64,000 nt of DNA from Candidatus Butyricimonas faecavium (GCA_944321125.1 CALUKD010000008.1:62001-126000), one strand, 5' to 3'. Positions 1 to 9,375 are shown, counted from the first letter of the stretch. Numbers and translations: made by a program. The notes: generated by a model not told the origin, from the sequence alone.

Positions 1-194
1 AAGTAGATTACCTGAATGAAAAATATGATTTGAATCTTCCGGAAAACGAGGAGTATGAGACTTTGGCCGGATTGATTCTTTATTATAACGAGGATATTCC
101 GGAAGAAGGTGAACGGATCTCGATCGAGGATATATCTTTTGAAATTGTCAGTGTCAAGAGTGCCCGGATTGAGGAGGTTCGGGTGAAAGTATAA
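1..194 (+). CDS. C-terminal end of a CorC/HlyC-type (hemolysin family, possibly GldE) membrane protein, partial
   Basis: Reading from base 3 gives about 63 residues that end at the TAA at 192-194; the start lies upstream of the window. The tail has the pattern of the CorC/HlyC transporter-associated domain: LNLPE, then EYETLAGLIL, then IPEEGE, a short strand, and a final RIEEVRVKV. In this family the domain follows two CBS domains and a membrane-embedded DUF21 region, and it is thought to bind a ligand that modulates ion transport. In Bacteroidetes the gliding-associated GldE protein has the same architecture, so GldE is possible, but the tail alone cannot separate the two. Confidence 0.72.
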   Translation, partial: VDYLNEKYDLNLPENEEYETLAGLILYYNEDIPEEGERISIEDISFEIVSVKSARIEEVRVKV

Positions 195-198
195 AAAT

Positions 199-223
199 AA
201 AGGAGCTTGATTAAAGCTCCTTT
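199..223. terminator. bidirectional terminator hairpin
   Basis: A perfect 10-base stem (AAAGGAGCTT at 199-208, AAGCTCCTTT at 214-223) surrounds a 5-base loop. A/T-rich flanks on both sides suit it for ending both the upstream + strand gene and the - strand guanylyltransferase gene, whose stop codon lies within the loop and stem. Confidence 0.75.
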
Positions 224-1287
224 ATTGTATGTTTTAGCATGTCATCGAAATGTCGGATATTGTCTTCATGATCCCGGTGGCAGATCATTAGAATATCATT
301 GTTTTCTGCGATGATGCAATTTTCGATCCCTTCAATGATGACTTTCTTATCTTTAGGTACGTTGATGATACATTCTTTCGTTTCGATCAAGCGGGCTTCT
401 TTGCTGTTGGAGACATTGTTGTTTTCGTCTTTCGGGCTGATTTCATGAAATGAGTGCCAAGTGCCGACATCAGACCAGCCGAATTCTCCTTTCATGACAT
501 AGACTTTTGCAGATTTCTCCATGATACCGAAGTCAATGGAAATGTTACGGCATTGCCCGTAGATGTGAGAGATATTTTCGGGGGAATCCGGGTTTTCAAC
601 GTTTTTATATTCCTGCTCGAATAATAAATATATATCTTCGAGGTATGTTTTGAACTCTTCGATAATATCTTCTACTTTCCAGATAAATATTCCAGCGTTC
701 CAGAGGAACTCTCCCGATTCCAAGAAAACTTTTGCCAGTTCTTTGTCCGGTTTTTCGGTGAAGGTTTTGACCTTGGATATGAATTCTGAGAACTTGTTTT
801 TCTTGATCTGGATGTACCCATACCCGGTTTCCGGGCGAGTCGGTTTGATTCCAATAGTAAGTAATCCGCCGAACTGTTCAACGAAAGAGATTCCTTTTTG
901 TATATTGTCGAGGTAAACCACATCATTGGTGATAAAATGGTCGGAAGGGACAACTACCATGCTCGCATGCGGGTTGATCCGGGCAATTCGGTAAGCCGCA
1001 TAAGCCACGCATGGGGCGGTGTTTTTGCCGAAAGGTTCTTTCAGAATATTCTCGGAAGGGATTTCCGGGATTTGCTGTTTGGTCAGTTCTTCATAGGTGG
1101 AGCCTGTAACAATGAATATATTTTTGGTATCAAAGATTTGGCTTGCTCTTTCAAAGGTTTGACGGAGGAAACTTTTCCCGACATTTAAGATGTCACAAAA
1201 TTGTTTTGGACAGGCTTTCGTACTCACGGGCCAGAAACGTTTTCCGAGACCACCGGCCATTATAACACAATATGAGTTCTTATTCAT
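211..1287 (-). CDS. manC: mannose-1-phosphate guanylyltransferase
   Basis: Transfers GMP from GTP to mannose-1-phosphate to form GDP-mannose, a cytoplasmic precursor for fucose- and mannose-containing glycans. The nucleotidyltransferase signature MAGGLGKRFWPVS...PKQF is at the N terminus, followed by PFGKNTAP, VVPSDH, FTEKPD, FLWNAGIF and GWSDVGTW. At about 358 residues it is a stand-alone guanylyltransferase, lacking the C-terminal phosphomannose isomerase domain of bifunctional enzymes. I chose the ATG at 1287 because the signature follows directly. An in-frame ATG at 1320 would add 11 non-conserved residues and would sit almost on the predicted transcription start (-7-like box at 1332-1339). 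It is divergent from the mlaE-like gene. Confidence 0.9.
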   Translation of the reverse strand: MNKNSYCVIMAGGLGKRFWPVSTKACPKQFCDILNVGKSFLRQTFERASQIFDTKNIFIVTGSTYEELTKQQIPEIPSENILKEPFGKNTAPCVAYAAYRIARINPHASMVVVPSDHFITNDVVYLDNIQKGISFVEQFGGLLTIGIKPTRPETGYGYIQIKKNKFSEFISKVKTFTEKPDKELAKVFLESGEFLWNAGIFIWKVEDIIEEFKTYLEDIYLLFEQEYKNVENPDSPENISHIYGQCRNISIDFGIMEKSAKVYVMKGEFGWSDVGTWHSFHEISPKDENNNVSNSKEARLIETKECIINVPKDKKVIIEGIENCIIAENNDILMICHRDHEDNIRHFDDMLKHTIKEL

Positions 1288-1331
1288 CTTATTTAGTAAT
1301 ACATTTAAAATTAAATTCATCTTATTGTTGT

Positions 1332-1339
1332 CGAAATTA
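1332..1339 (-). promoter_or_regulatory. possible -7 box for the manC gene
   Basis: The - strand reads TAATTTCG, one base from the TAnnTTTG box of Bacteroidetes promoters, about 45 bases upstream of the preferred start at 1287. No clear -33 box is visible. Confidence 0.35.
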
Positions 1340-1425
1340 GTAATAAATCCGTGAATAATTTCTATTTTTACGATAAAATTTGAGACGGGGTTTACAGAAG
1401 GGTATTATTTAAGGAGTTATTATAG

Positions 1426-2163
1426 ATGAAAGTATTAGATAAGATAGGAGCTTACATATTATTCATGGGGCGTATCTTTACGAAGCCTGAGAAGAAGAAA
1501 GTTTATTTAAAAGAATTGACTAACGAGTTGGAGAAGTTGGGGTTGAATTCCGTGATGTTAGTGATGATTATTTCTTTCTTTATTGGGGCGGTATTGACAT
1601 TGCAAACAGCTTACAATATGTCGAACCCCTTGTTACCTCGCTATCTGATCGGCTATTTGACCCGAGAGACATTATTGCTGGAATTTTCTTCGACGATCGT
1701 GAGTTTAATTCTGGCCGGGAAGATTGGGAGTAATATCGCTTCCGAGATCGGTAGCATGAAAATCACGGAACAAATCGAGGCGTTGGAGGTGATGGGAGTG
1801 AATTCTGTTTCCTATTTAGTGGGGCCGAAGATTGCGGCAGCCTTGGTGGTGAACCCGGTTCTTTATATATTCAGCGTATTTATCGGTATTATCGGGGGAA
1901 TCCTTTCGGGATTGGCATCCGGTGTGGTAAATTATGACGATTATATACACGGGTTGCATTTCTCGTTCAATCCTTACTACGTGACTTATTCTATTATTAA
2001 AACTTTATTTTTTGCCGTGATATTTACTTCTATTCCTGCTTTTTACGGGTATAATGTACAGGGTGGAGCATTGGAAGTCGGTAAAGCGAGTACGAAAGCT
2101 GTCGTGGATAGTAGTATCGCGATCCTGCTTGTGAACTTAATATTAACTAAAATATTATTGTAA
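1426..2163 (+). CDS. MlaE-family ABC transporter permease
   Basis: This 245-residue polytopic membrane protein has the MlaE/TGD1 permease pattern: an amphipathic N terminus, then hydrophobic segments around FIGAVLTLQTAYN and the conserved stretch AGKIGSNIASEIGSMKITEQIEALEVMG. The family moves phospholipids between inner and outer membranes, working with an MlaF ATPase and a periplasmic MCE protein. The stop overlaps the start of the next gene (TAATG), so the two are translationally coupled. No MCE-domain gene lies directly beside the pair; it may be elsewhere in the genome. Confidence 0.88.
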   Translation: MKVLDKIGAYILFMGRIFTKPEKKKVYLKELTNELEKLGLNSVMLVMIISFFIGAVLTLQTAYNMSNPLLPRYLIGYLTRETLLLEFSSTIVSLILAGKIGSNIASEIGSMKITEQIEALEVMGVNSVSYLVGPKIAAALVVNPVLYIFSVFIGIIGGILSGLASGVVNYDDYIHGLHFSFNPYYVTYSIIKTLFFAVIFTSIPAFYGYNVQGGALEVGKASTKAVVDSSIAILLVNLILTKILL

Positions 2164-2933
2164 TGATACGGGCGGAAGGGGTATGTAAGTCATTTGATAA
2201 AAAAGAGGTATTGACGGATATTGATGCCGTTTTCGAACCGGGAAAGGTAAACTTGATTATCGGAAAGAGTGGTTCCGGGAAAACCGTGTTATTGAAATCA
2301 TTGATTGGTTTACACGCTATTGACAAAGGAAAGATATTTTACAATGACCGGGATATAACCGTGATGAATAACAGGCAGATAAAGGAGATCCGGAAAGAGT
2401 TGGGGGTGGTTTTTCAAGGCGGTGCATTGTTTGATTCGCTTTCCGTGTTGGAGAACGTGAAGTTCCCGTTAAATCTGTTTTCCTCGATGACGGAAAAAGA
2501 GAAAACGGAGCGGGCTATTTTCTGTCTTAACCGGGTGAATTTGAATAACGTGGAAAATCTTTATCCCGCAGAGATCAGTGGCGGTATGAAAAAACGTGTG
2601 GCTATTGCCCGGGCAATTGTTTTGCAGCCTAAATATTTGTTTTGTGATGAACCGAATTCCGGTTTGGACCCCTTGACCTCGATTGTAATCGATAATCTGT
2701 TGTACGAGTTAACACATGAATATGATATGACTACGGTTATAAATACGCACGACATGAACTCGGTTTTCGAGATTGGAGAAAAGGTGTTGTTTATTCATGA
2801 GGGACACAAAGAATGGGAAGGTAGTAACGAAGAGATCATGTACACGGACAACAAGGCGTTAAATGAATTCCTGTTCTCGTCGAAGTTAAACAGAATGGTA
2901 CGGGAGAAACTAGAAAAAAAGAGCGAGGAATAA
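2163..2933 (+). CDS. MlaF-family ABC transporter ATP-binding protein
   Basis: A 256-residue cytoplasmic ATPase. It has Walker A GKSGSGKT at residues 34-41, a Q-loop VFQGG, the ABC signature ISGGMKKR, Walker B LFCDEPNSGLDP, and the switch histidine in NTHDM. The GGMKKR form of the signature is typical of MlaF. It powers the MlaE-like permease encoded just upstream, with which it overlaps by one base. A lipoprotein gene follows after 20 bases, probably in the same transcript. Confidence 0.9.
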   Translation: MIRAEGVCKSFDKKEVLTDIDAVFEPGKVNLIIGKSGSGKTVLLKSLIGLHAIDKGKIFYNDRDITVMNNRQIKEIRKELGVVFQGGALFDSLSVLENVKFPLNLFSSMTEKEKTERAIFCLNRVNLNNVENLYPAEISGGMKKRVAIARAIVLQPKYLFCDEPNSGLDPLTSIVIDNLLYELTHEYDMTTVINTHDMNSVFEIGEKVLFIHEGHKEWEGSNEEIMYTDNKALNEFLFSSKLNRMVREKLEKKSEE

Positions 2934-2953
2934 ATACTAAAAGTTTTAGCGAT

Positions 2954-3871
2954 ATGAAGCGTATTTTATGGGTGATATTGATTATTGCGGCGATAACGGC
3001 TTGTTCGAAGAAGGTCCCGTTGGACAAGGATCAATTTACGTCTTTATTGATTGATATGCACACGACTGATGGTATGTTGTCGGTCGCACGGGGTGATATA
3101 CGAACCGAAAAGGACAATTATTTATATTATAACGATCTGTTTGAGAAATACGGGATTACACGGGAGGATTTTGATTCTTGCGTAACTTACTATTCCTTAC
3201 AATCAGCGTTATTCAATAAAATTTATGACGTGGTGATTGATACCTTGAGTCGTCGCCAGACGAAAATCATGCGAGAGTGGAAAGAATTGACCGTGAATGA
3301 TACGGTTAATCTGTTCCCGGGATACACGATGATCGTGGCAGATACTATACGCCCGGATTCTACGCAAGCTAAAGTCCGGAAGAAAGATTCTATTGTGTAC
3401 GAAACACGTGTGGTGAAAGCCGATACGGTTTATTTCGATAAGCGGAATCAATTTGTGCTGGTGAAATTGGATAGCATTGTTCCCGGTATGTATAAGTTTA
3501 CCTCGACGATAAAGTTGGAAAAATCTGACCGGGGAAAACGGAATTTCATACAGACTTATTTCTTGTCTGCCGATAATGATACGCTGAAAGTTCCGGATCA
3601 GTACGTGGGAGTTGACACGTTGCGCCCTTACAAGAAAGACTGGGAGTTCTACGTGGCGGATTCCAGCTACACGAAGTTATTCATGAAGATTCCCAAGAGT
3701 GACCGGGATACGAGGGTGAAAGTAAAGAAGTTGAATGACCGGGAAGGCTGCGTGTACAAAACCGAAATCTTTAAAACGTATGTGGCCCCGAACCGGGAGA
3801 AACAATTGAAAAAGGAATACGAGCAGAGGAGACAGATGGAGCTTGAGAGGAAATCTGCAAAAAAGAAATAA
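2954..3871 (+). CDS. DUF4296 domain lipoprotein
   Basis: A 305-residue protein with a type II signal peptide: a hydrophobic stretch, then ITACSKK, with the lipidated cysteine at residue 17. The region after it (PLDKDQFTSLLIDMHTTDG..., then YNDLFEKYGITREDF) matches the DUF4296 pattern common in Bacteroidetes. The C-terminal third is Lys/Arg/Glu-rich. There is no acidic run after the cysteine, so it probably faces the periplasm. The function of the family is unknown. Its position behind mlaEF suggests co-transcription, but not necessarily a shared role. Confidence 0.8.
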   Translation: MKRILWVILIIAAITACSKKVPLDKDQFTSLLIDMHTTDGMLSVARGDIRTEKDNYLYYNDLFEKYGITREDFDSCVTYYSLQSALFNKIYDVVIDTLSRRQTKIMREWKELTVNDTVNLFPGYTMIVADTIRPDSTQAKVRKKDSIVYETRVVKADTVYFDKRNQFVLVKLDSIVPGMYKFTSTIKLEKSDRGKRNFIQTYFLSADNDTLKVPDQYVGVDTLRPYKKDWEFYVADSSYTKLFMKIPKSDRDTRVKVKKLNDREGCVYKTEIFKTYVAPNREKQLKKEYEQRRQMELERKSAKKK

Positions 3872-3884
3872 GATCATATTCTGA

Positions 3885-4217
3885 ATGAGAAAGATTGCGG
3901 CTAATTATATTTTGTTACCCGGATTTGAATTCGTGAAGAATGGATATGTTGTTTTGAAGGACGGGAAGGTGATGGACGTGGTGAATACCGGAGGCGAGAT
4001 CCGGGAAATTCCTTGTCTCGAATTCTATGGAGGAATGATTGTTGATGATTGTGTTCGACAGTGTATCAAGTGGGTTCCCGGTGATCCGATTTGTGAGAAA
4101 ATTCTTCAATTATACCGGGAAAATGGAGCGTGTGGGAATGGCCTTGCCCTTATTCAAGGGGGTGATTTTACCCGTTTTATCTGGATGCCGGAATCCCGGA
4201 TTGTATATTTGCGCTAA
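3885..4217 (+). CDS. small protein resembling the composite domain of an amidohydrolase without its catalytic barrel
   Basis: 110 residues. The first ~50 (MRKIAANYIL...FVKNGYVVLKDGKVMDVV...LEFYGGMIV) look like the N-terminal beta-sandwich segment of Bacteroidetes amidohydrolases of the chlorohydrolase/deaminase type. In those enzymes a VPGFVNxHxH metal-binding motif follows; here it is absent and VDDCVRQC stands in its place. The last ~25 (NGLALIQGGDFTRF...ESRIVYLR) resemble the C-terminal strands of the same enzymes. The protein therefore looks like the two halves of the small domain joined by about 40 residues, with the TIM barrel missing. No catalytic activity is expected. It sits 14 bases after the DUF4296 gene. 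The similarity is from memory of the family. Confidence 0.6.
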   Translation: MRKIAANYILLPGFEFVKNGYVVLKDGKVMDVVNTGGEIREIPCLEFYGGMIVDDCVRQCIKWVPGDPICEKILQLYRENGACGNGLALIQGGDFTRFIWMPESRIVYLR

Positions 4218-4241
4218 GTTAAATACCAAAATAAATGAAGG

Positions 4242-7200
4242 ATGAATAAAATCGTATTGACTATTACTTTTTTACTTGTTGCTTTTTTCGTTCAGGCGGG
4301 ACCTCTTTGGATGCGTTATCCGAAGATTTCACCCGATGGAAAGCAAATTGCATTTAGTTATAAGGGGGATATTTATGTTGTCCCCGCAGAAGGTGGCGAG
4401 GCTCGCCAGTTGACCACTCATCCGGCGTATGAGTCACATCCCGTGTGGTCTCCAGATAGTAAGCAAATAGCGTTCACGAGTGACCGGAATGGTAATTTCG
4501 ATATTTTCGTGATGTCGGCCCAGGGAGGTGATGCCCGACAAGTGACGACAAATTCAGCCAAGGAGATTCCTTACACGTTTATGCCGGATGGCAAAGAAAT
4601 TGTTTACGGGGCACAAATGAGTGATCCCGTACAGAGTGCTTTATTTCCGGCGGGTTCCATGACTGAATTGTATGCCATTTCAGTGGACGGTGGACGTCCT
4701 CGGCAGATATTGGCAACTCCGGCAGAAGAGATTTGTTTCTTTAAGTCAGGTGATGCTTTCTTGTACCAAGATAAAAAGGGCGGGGAGAATGAATGGCGGA
4801 AACATCATACCTCATCTATCACGCGTGATATTTATCGTTATGATATGAAAAGCGGGAAACATACCCGTCTGATAGATCGGGCAGGGGAAGACCGGTCGCC
4901 CGTGTTGTCTCCGGATGAGCAAAGGGTATATTTTTTGAGTGAGCGAGAGGGTTCGTTTAACGTGTACTCGTTCCCGGTGACAGATCCCTCTGCCGTGAAA
5001 GCGGAGACTTCTTTCAAGACTCACCCGGTACGCTTTTTGAGTATTGCGGGTAACGGTCGTTTATGTTTCGGTTATGACGGAGAAATATATGTGAAGGATG
5101 CACAGGGAAGTCCCAAGAAAGTGGAGGTGGATATTATTGGTGACAATGCGAAAGATAATATTGTATCGTTGCGTTTCACTTCCGGGGCAACAAGCGCGAC
5201 AGTTTCTCCGGATGGGAAACAGGTGGCCATGATTATTCGAGGAAATGTATTTGTAACTTCTACCGATTACACGACGACTAAACAAGTTACCACGACCCCG
5301 GAAGGAGAGAAATGGTTGAGTTTTGCTCCTGATAATCGGACAATTGCTTACGCTAGTGAACGCGATGGAAATTGGAATATCTATACAGCAAAAATTGCCC
5401 GAGAGGAAGAGGTGAATTTCCCGAATGCAACTTTAATTGAAGAGGAGGCCATTCTTCCGGCTTCAACCAAAGAACGATTTGCCCCGCAATTTTCTCCGGA
5501 CGGAAAAGAATTAGCCTTTATCGAGGACCGTGCGAAATTGATGGTTGTTGATTTGAAGACAAAAAAGGTACGGCAGGTGGTAGACGATAAATATCAATAT
5601 CACACGGGGGATGGTTTCACGTATACATGGTCTCCGGACGGGAAATGGTTTGCGATGGAAATTATCGGGAATCGCCACGACCCGTATAGTGATATTGCCA
5701 TTGTGAGTACCGACGGGAAGGGAGAAGTGATAAACTTAACCAATAGTGGTTATTTTGACAGTAATCCCCGGTGGGTACTGGATGGAAATGCCATCTTGTT
5801 TTCCAGCGAGCGTTACGGGATGCGTAACCATGCATCATGGGGATCTTTGCAGGATGTAATGATCGTGTTTATGAATCAAGATGCTTACGATAAATTTCGG
5901 TTGAATAAGGAAGATTACGAGTTACTGAAAGAAGAAGAAAAACGTATTGCATCTTTGAAGAACAAAGAGCAGAAAAAGGATCAGGAAGATAAAAAAGGCG
6001 AGACGACATCCGCCACGAAAGAGAAAAAGAATATCGAGGTTGAATTGAGAGGTATCGAGGATCGGGTGATGCGGCTAACGCCGAATTCTTCGGAATTGGG
6101 AGATGCTATATTAAGTAAAAGTGGCGACAAGCTTTATTACATGGCATCTTTCGAGGGTGGTATGGATTTGTGGGTGAGCGATCTCCGTTCTAGGAGTACG
6201 AAGGTGATGCATAAGTTGAACAGTGACTGGGCGTCTTTGGAGATGGATAAGGATGGGAAAGATTTGTTTCTGTTGGGAGGACGTTCCATGCAAAAGATTA
6301 ATCTGGCTTCGGAGAGAAGAAGTCCGATCACGTATTCTGCGGAAATGGAACTAGATCAGGCTGCCGAGCGGGCATATATGTTTGACCGGGTACGTCGTCA
6401 AGAAGCAAAACGTTTCTACGAGAAAAATATGCACGGTGTGGATTGGGTAAAAATGACCAAGGCTTACGAGAAATTTTTACCTTATATCAATAATAACTAT
6501 GATTTCTCCGAGTTATTGAGCGAGTTGTTAGGTGAGTTGAACGTATCACATACGGGGTCGGGTTACCGCCCGAGAGCAAGAGGAGAGTCGACGGCCGAGC
6601 TAGGACTCCTGTTGAACGAGAATTATTCAAAGGATGGGTTGTTGGTTGACGAGGTGTTGGAAAAAGGACCTTTTGATAATGTCCGGTCGAAGCTGGAAGC
6701 CGGAATGATCATCGAGAAGATTGACGGACAGGCCGTGAAGGCCGGGGATGATTACTATCCCCTGTTGAAGGGAAAGTCCGGTAAACGTGTACTGTTTTCT
6801 ATCTATGATCCTTCTACCAAGGAGCGTTGGGATGAAGTGATAGAACCGATATCGAAGAGGACGATGAACGGGTTGCTTTACCGGCGGTGGGTAAAACAAA
6901 GAGCTGCCGATGTAGACCGATTGTCGGGAGGACGTTTGGGTTACGTGCATATTTCCAGTATGGACGATCCGAGTTTCCGTTCCGTGTATGCCGATATTCT
7001 GGGTAAATATAATGATCGGGAAGGAATTGTTATCGACACTCGTTTCAATGGTGGTGGCCGTTTGCACGAGGATATTGAGATCCTGTTCAGTGGTAAGAAA
7101 TATTTCACGCAAGTCGTTCGGGGACGGGAGGCTTGCGATATGCCAAGCCGTAGGTGGAATAAGCCTTCGATCATGGTGACCTGTGAGGCGAACTACTCGA

Positions 7201-7493
7201 ATGCCCACGGTACGCCTTGGGTTTACCAACATCAGGGAATCGGTAAAGTTGTCGGAATGCCTGTGCCGGGAACCATGACGAGCGTGTCTTGGGAGACTTT
7301 GCAGGACCCGACGTTGTATTTCGGGATTCCGATCGTGGGTTACCGTTTACCGGACGGTAGCTATCTGGAGAACAAACAACTGGAACCGGACGTGAAGATT
7401 GCCAACTCTCCGGAGAAGATTATCAAAGGGGAGGACGAGCAGTTGGAGACTGCGGTGAAGGAATTATTAAAGGAGATTGATTCAAAGAAATAA
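4242..7493 (+). CDS. tricorn-like secreted protease (beta-propellers, PDZ, S41 peptidase domain)
   Basis: 1083 residues with a Sec signal peptide (cleavage likely after FVQA). Repeated blades of the WSPDSKQIAF / SPDGK type fill the first ~550 residues and resemble WD40-like/TolB propellers. A Lys/Glu-rich linker follows at about 565-595, then a second propeller part, a tricorn C1-like helical region, a PDZ domain (about 790-870) and an S41 catalytic core. Likely catalytic residues are His770 (NVSHTGSGY) and Ser986 (NYSNAH), with a glutamate in the LENKQLEPDV segment. In archaeal tricorn the propellers gate access to the protease. The signal peptide suggests a periplasmic enzyme digesting peptides. 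Confidence 0.85.
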   Translation: MNKIVLTITFLLVAFFVQAGPLWMRYPKISPDGKQIAFSYKGDIYVVPAEGGEARQLTTHPAYESHPVWSPDSKQIAFTSDRNGNFDIFVMSAQGGDARQVTTNSAKEIPYTFMPDGKEIVYGAQMSDPVQSALFPAGSMTELYAISVDGGRPRQILATPAEEICFFKSGDAFLYQDKKGGENEWRKHHTSSITRDIYRYDMKSGKHTRLIDRAGEDRSPVLSPDEQRVYFLSEREGSFNVYSFPVTDPSAVKAETSFKTHPVRFLSIAGNGRLCFGYDGEIYVKDAQGSPKKVEVDIIGDNAKDNIVSLRFTSGATSATVSPDGKQVAMIIRGNVFVTSTDYTTTKQVTTTPEGEKWLSFAPDNRTIAYASERDGNWNIYTAKIAREEEVNFPNATLIEEEAILPASTKERFAPQFSPDGKELAFIEDRAKLMVVDLKTKKVRQVVDDKYQYHTGDGFTYTWSPDGKWFAMEIIGNRHDPYSDIAIVSTDGKGEVINLTNSGYFDSNPRWVLDGNAILFSSERYGMRNHASWGSLQDVMIVFMNQDAYDKFRLNKEDYELLKEEEKRIASLKNKEQKKDQEDKKGETTSATKEKKNIEVELRGIEDRVMRLTPNSSELGDAILSKSGDKLYYMASFEGGMDLWVSDLRSRSTKVMHKLNSDWASLEMDKDGKDLFLLGGRSMQKINLASERRSPITYSAEMELDQAAERAYMFDRVRRQEAKRFYEKNMHGVDWVKMTKAYEKFLPYINNNYDFSELLSELLGELNVSHTGSGYRPRARGESTAELGLLLNENYSKDGLLVDEVLEKGPFDNVRSKLEAGMIIEKIDGQAVKAGDDYYPLLKGKSGKRVLFSIYDPSTKERWDEVIEPISKRTMNGLLYRRWVKQRAADVDRLSGGRLGYVHISSMDDPSFRSVYADILGKYNDREGIVIDTRFNGGGRLHEDIEILFSGKKYFTQVVRGREACDMPSRRWNKPSIMVTCEANYSNAHGTPWVYQHQGIGKVVGMPVPGTMTSVSWETLQDPTLYFGIPIVGYRLPDGSYLENKQLEPDVKIANSPEKIIKGEDEQLETAVKELLKEIDSKK

Positions 7494-7500
7494 AAGAGAG

Positions 7501-7535
7501 AAACGGCAGGCCAAAGGGATGAAGGCCTGCTGTTT
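7501..7535. terminator. bidirectional terminator between convergent genes
   Basis: A 12-base stem (7501-7512 with 7524-7535, one G-T pair) flanked by A and T runs lies between the tricorn-like gene and the PspC gene, which converge here. Confidence 0.7.
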
Positions 7536-7539
7536 CAGT

Positions 7540-9003
7540 TTACATGAGGGGTTGGAGTTTCCCGTCTTGCATGATTAATAATATCTTGTCTTTATTTAGT
7601 CTGGAACGTACACCCCTGTCAAAATCTCTCAAGTTTCTTAGGTATTGGCTTGTTTGGGATGGAAGGAGTACTTTTTTATTCTCGGGTAGGTATAGAGTCA
7701 GTGTCACTCTTTGAGCCCTCCATTGTCCCGCGAGTTTGATATAATTGTCAAATCGAAGCGTGTCGTTTTTGTAATTCCAGTTAAAATCCATGTTATCATA
7801 TACCGGTTTTTCTTCTTGGGTGTAAAATTGTACACGTAATGTCGGGGTCGATCCCTCGGTCGAATATATCCTGATGTCCGGAGTAATCATGTTGCTGGAG
7901 GCTAATTGGAAGACGTTGTGGTCTATGTAAAGATTTTCAGGTATCTTGTAGCGTTCATTTACAAGTAGAACGAGCGTGTCCTGTTGACTCAGTTCGAGCG
8001 ATTCTCCATAGCGGGTGCCATCAATCGACCAGCTCCGACCTTCGCTGATCCCCACGAATATGAGCATAACGAGTCCCAGCATCCAGCACGAGAGGGCGGA
8101 AAGGGCGATCACCTTGTTATTACTCTTGAAGGAGAACAACAATTTGATCGCCATATAAATGATCATGATAATAGGAATTCCAATCAAGAATGATATAGCA
8201 ATTTTACCTAAAGTGAAGTTTAAGGGAGTGAACGCGTAGGCGAGTTCCATGAAACCACTTTTCCAAGGATAAAGGTTAGGTAAAAATAATGCTGACAGGA
8301 AAGCGAACAGCATGAAGATTCCCCCGACGAAGAGGGCCACGCCGATAATAATGGCCAACACTTTCCCGATAATGGTGAATACTTCGTATAAGCCTTCGCC
8401 TACCCGGTTCATGAAAGCGGCACCCTTGCCGTTTTTAATTTCTTGGTACTCGTCTTTTATGGAGCGTTCGATGTTGGAGACATTTATATTTTCTCCTTTC
8501 ATTTCGAGTTTCTGTTTGGTCGTCTTGGCCTTGGGGACGGCAATCCACAAAATGATATACACGATAATGAATATTCCATAGTAGAAGGACAGAAGTACGA
8601 AACCTATCCGGATGAGCAAGGGGGATATTCCCCAATACGCTGCTAGTCCCCCGGCCACTCCACCAAGTACTTTGTTGTCTGGGTTCCGATATAGTTTTTT
8701 GGCCTGTTTCGGGGCGGATTTCCGGGGCTGCTCGTCTTCGTCGATGATGTCGTCAGGCGTACCCATCGTGGCGATCACCTGATCCACGTCGTCGAGAGTG
8801 ATAACCTCGCGGAATTGTCCTTTCAAGTTTTCCGTGAAAAGCTCCCCGATCCGGTTCTCGATGTCATCCATGATCTCGTTGCCGTCCTCTTCTCGCGTGT
8901 AATATGTTTTGAGGGTATTGATGTATTCTTGTAGTTTTTCCAGTGCGTCTTCATCGATATGGAAAATCTTGCCGCTTAAATTTATAGTATATGTTTTTTT
9001 CAT
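7540..9003 (-). CDS. PspC-domain membrane protein
   Basis: 487 residues. The N-terminal ~95 are soluble and resemble a short oligomerisation region (INLSGKIFHIDEDALEKLQEYI... and a DDVDQVIATMG motif). A PspC domain follows (LYRNPDNKVLGGVAGGLAAYWGI...) with its two hydrophobic helices, then two or three more membrane segments and a C-terminal periplasmic-looking region with strands. In Bacteroidetes such proteins are regularly encoded directly after a PadR regulator, as here (12 bases downstream). PspC proteins are linked to envelope stress sensing; the precise role of this long form is not known. Confidence 0.85.
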   Translation of the reverse strand: MKKTYTINLSGKIFHIDEDALEKLQEYINTLKTYYTREEDGNEIMDDIENRIGELFTENLKGQFREVITLDDVDQVIATMGTPDDIIDEDEQPRKSAPKQAKKLYRNPDNKVLGGVAGGLAAYWGISPLLIRIGFVLLSFYYGIFIIVYIILWIAVPKAKTTKQKLEMKGENINVSNIERSIKDEYQEIKNGKGAAFMNRVGEGLYEVFTIIGKVLAIIIGVALFVGGIFMLFAFLSALFLPNLYPWKSGFMELAYAFTPLNFTLGKIAISFLIGIPIIMIIYMAIKLLFSFKSNNKVIALSALSCWMLGLVMLIFVGISEGRSWSIDGTRYGESLELSQQDTLVLLVNERYKIPENLYIDHNVFQLASSNMITPDIRIYSTEGSTPTLRVQFYTQEEKPVYDNMDFNWNYKNDTLRFDNYIKLAGQWRAQRVTLTLYLPENKKVLLPSQTSQYLRNLRDFDRGVRSRLNKDKILLIMQDGKLQPLM

Positions 9004-9014
9004 GATGTGTGGTG

Positions 9015-9350
9015 TTAGTTGTTATGGTTTTCTTTAATGCTGTTCACGGCAGAGGTCAATTCATCCCAGGAGTTTTCGAGTTCCTTGAGAAAACCTCGCC
9101 CTTGTTCCGTGATACTGTAATACTTGCGGGGAGGACCTTGTTGCGACTCTTCCCAGCGGTATGACAGTAGACCGGTATTCTTTAGTCGGGTCAACAAGGG
9201 ATATATCGTCCCTTCGACCACGATCATCTTGGAGGCTTTCAGTTTACTGATGATATCCGGCACGTAGGCGTCCTGTTGCGAGATGATCAGTAAAATGCAG
9301 TATTCCAAGATACCCTTCCTCATTTGAGCTTGTGTGTTTTCAATATTCAT
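9015..9350 (-). CDS. PadR-family transcriptional regulator
   Basis: 111 residues from the ATG at 9350, which is preceded by an AAGAG ribosome-binding site. An upstream in-frame start at 9407 would lie within the palindromic operator and is rejected. The protein shows the PadR winged helix: QMRKGILEYCILLIIS, then YVPDIISKLKASKMIVVEGTIYP, LLTRLKNTGLLSYRW, and GPPRKYYSITEQGRGFL, followed by a short dimerisation helix. It precedes and probably represses the PspC gene and itself. PadR proteins often respond to antimicrobial or membrane-active compounds, but nothing here identifies the ligand. Confidence 0.88.
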   Translation of the reverse strand: MNIENTQAQMRKGILEYCILLIISQQDAYVPDIISKLKASKMIVVEGTIYPLLTRLKNTGLLSYRWEESQQGPPRKYYSITEQGRGFLKELENSWDELTSAVNSIKENHNN

Positions 9351-9375
9351 CTCTTGGTTCTTTTGTAATGCAAGG

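Noticed and set aside
6627-7232. A 201-residue open frame on the - strand inside the tricorn-like gene
   Set aside because: It is antisense to the PDZ and S41 coding region, has no recognisable protein features, and the + strand frame is clearly the real one.
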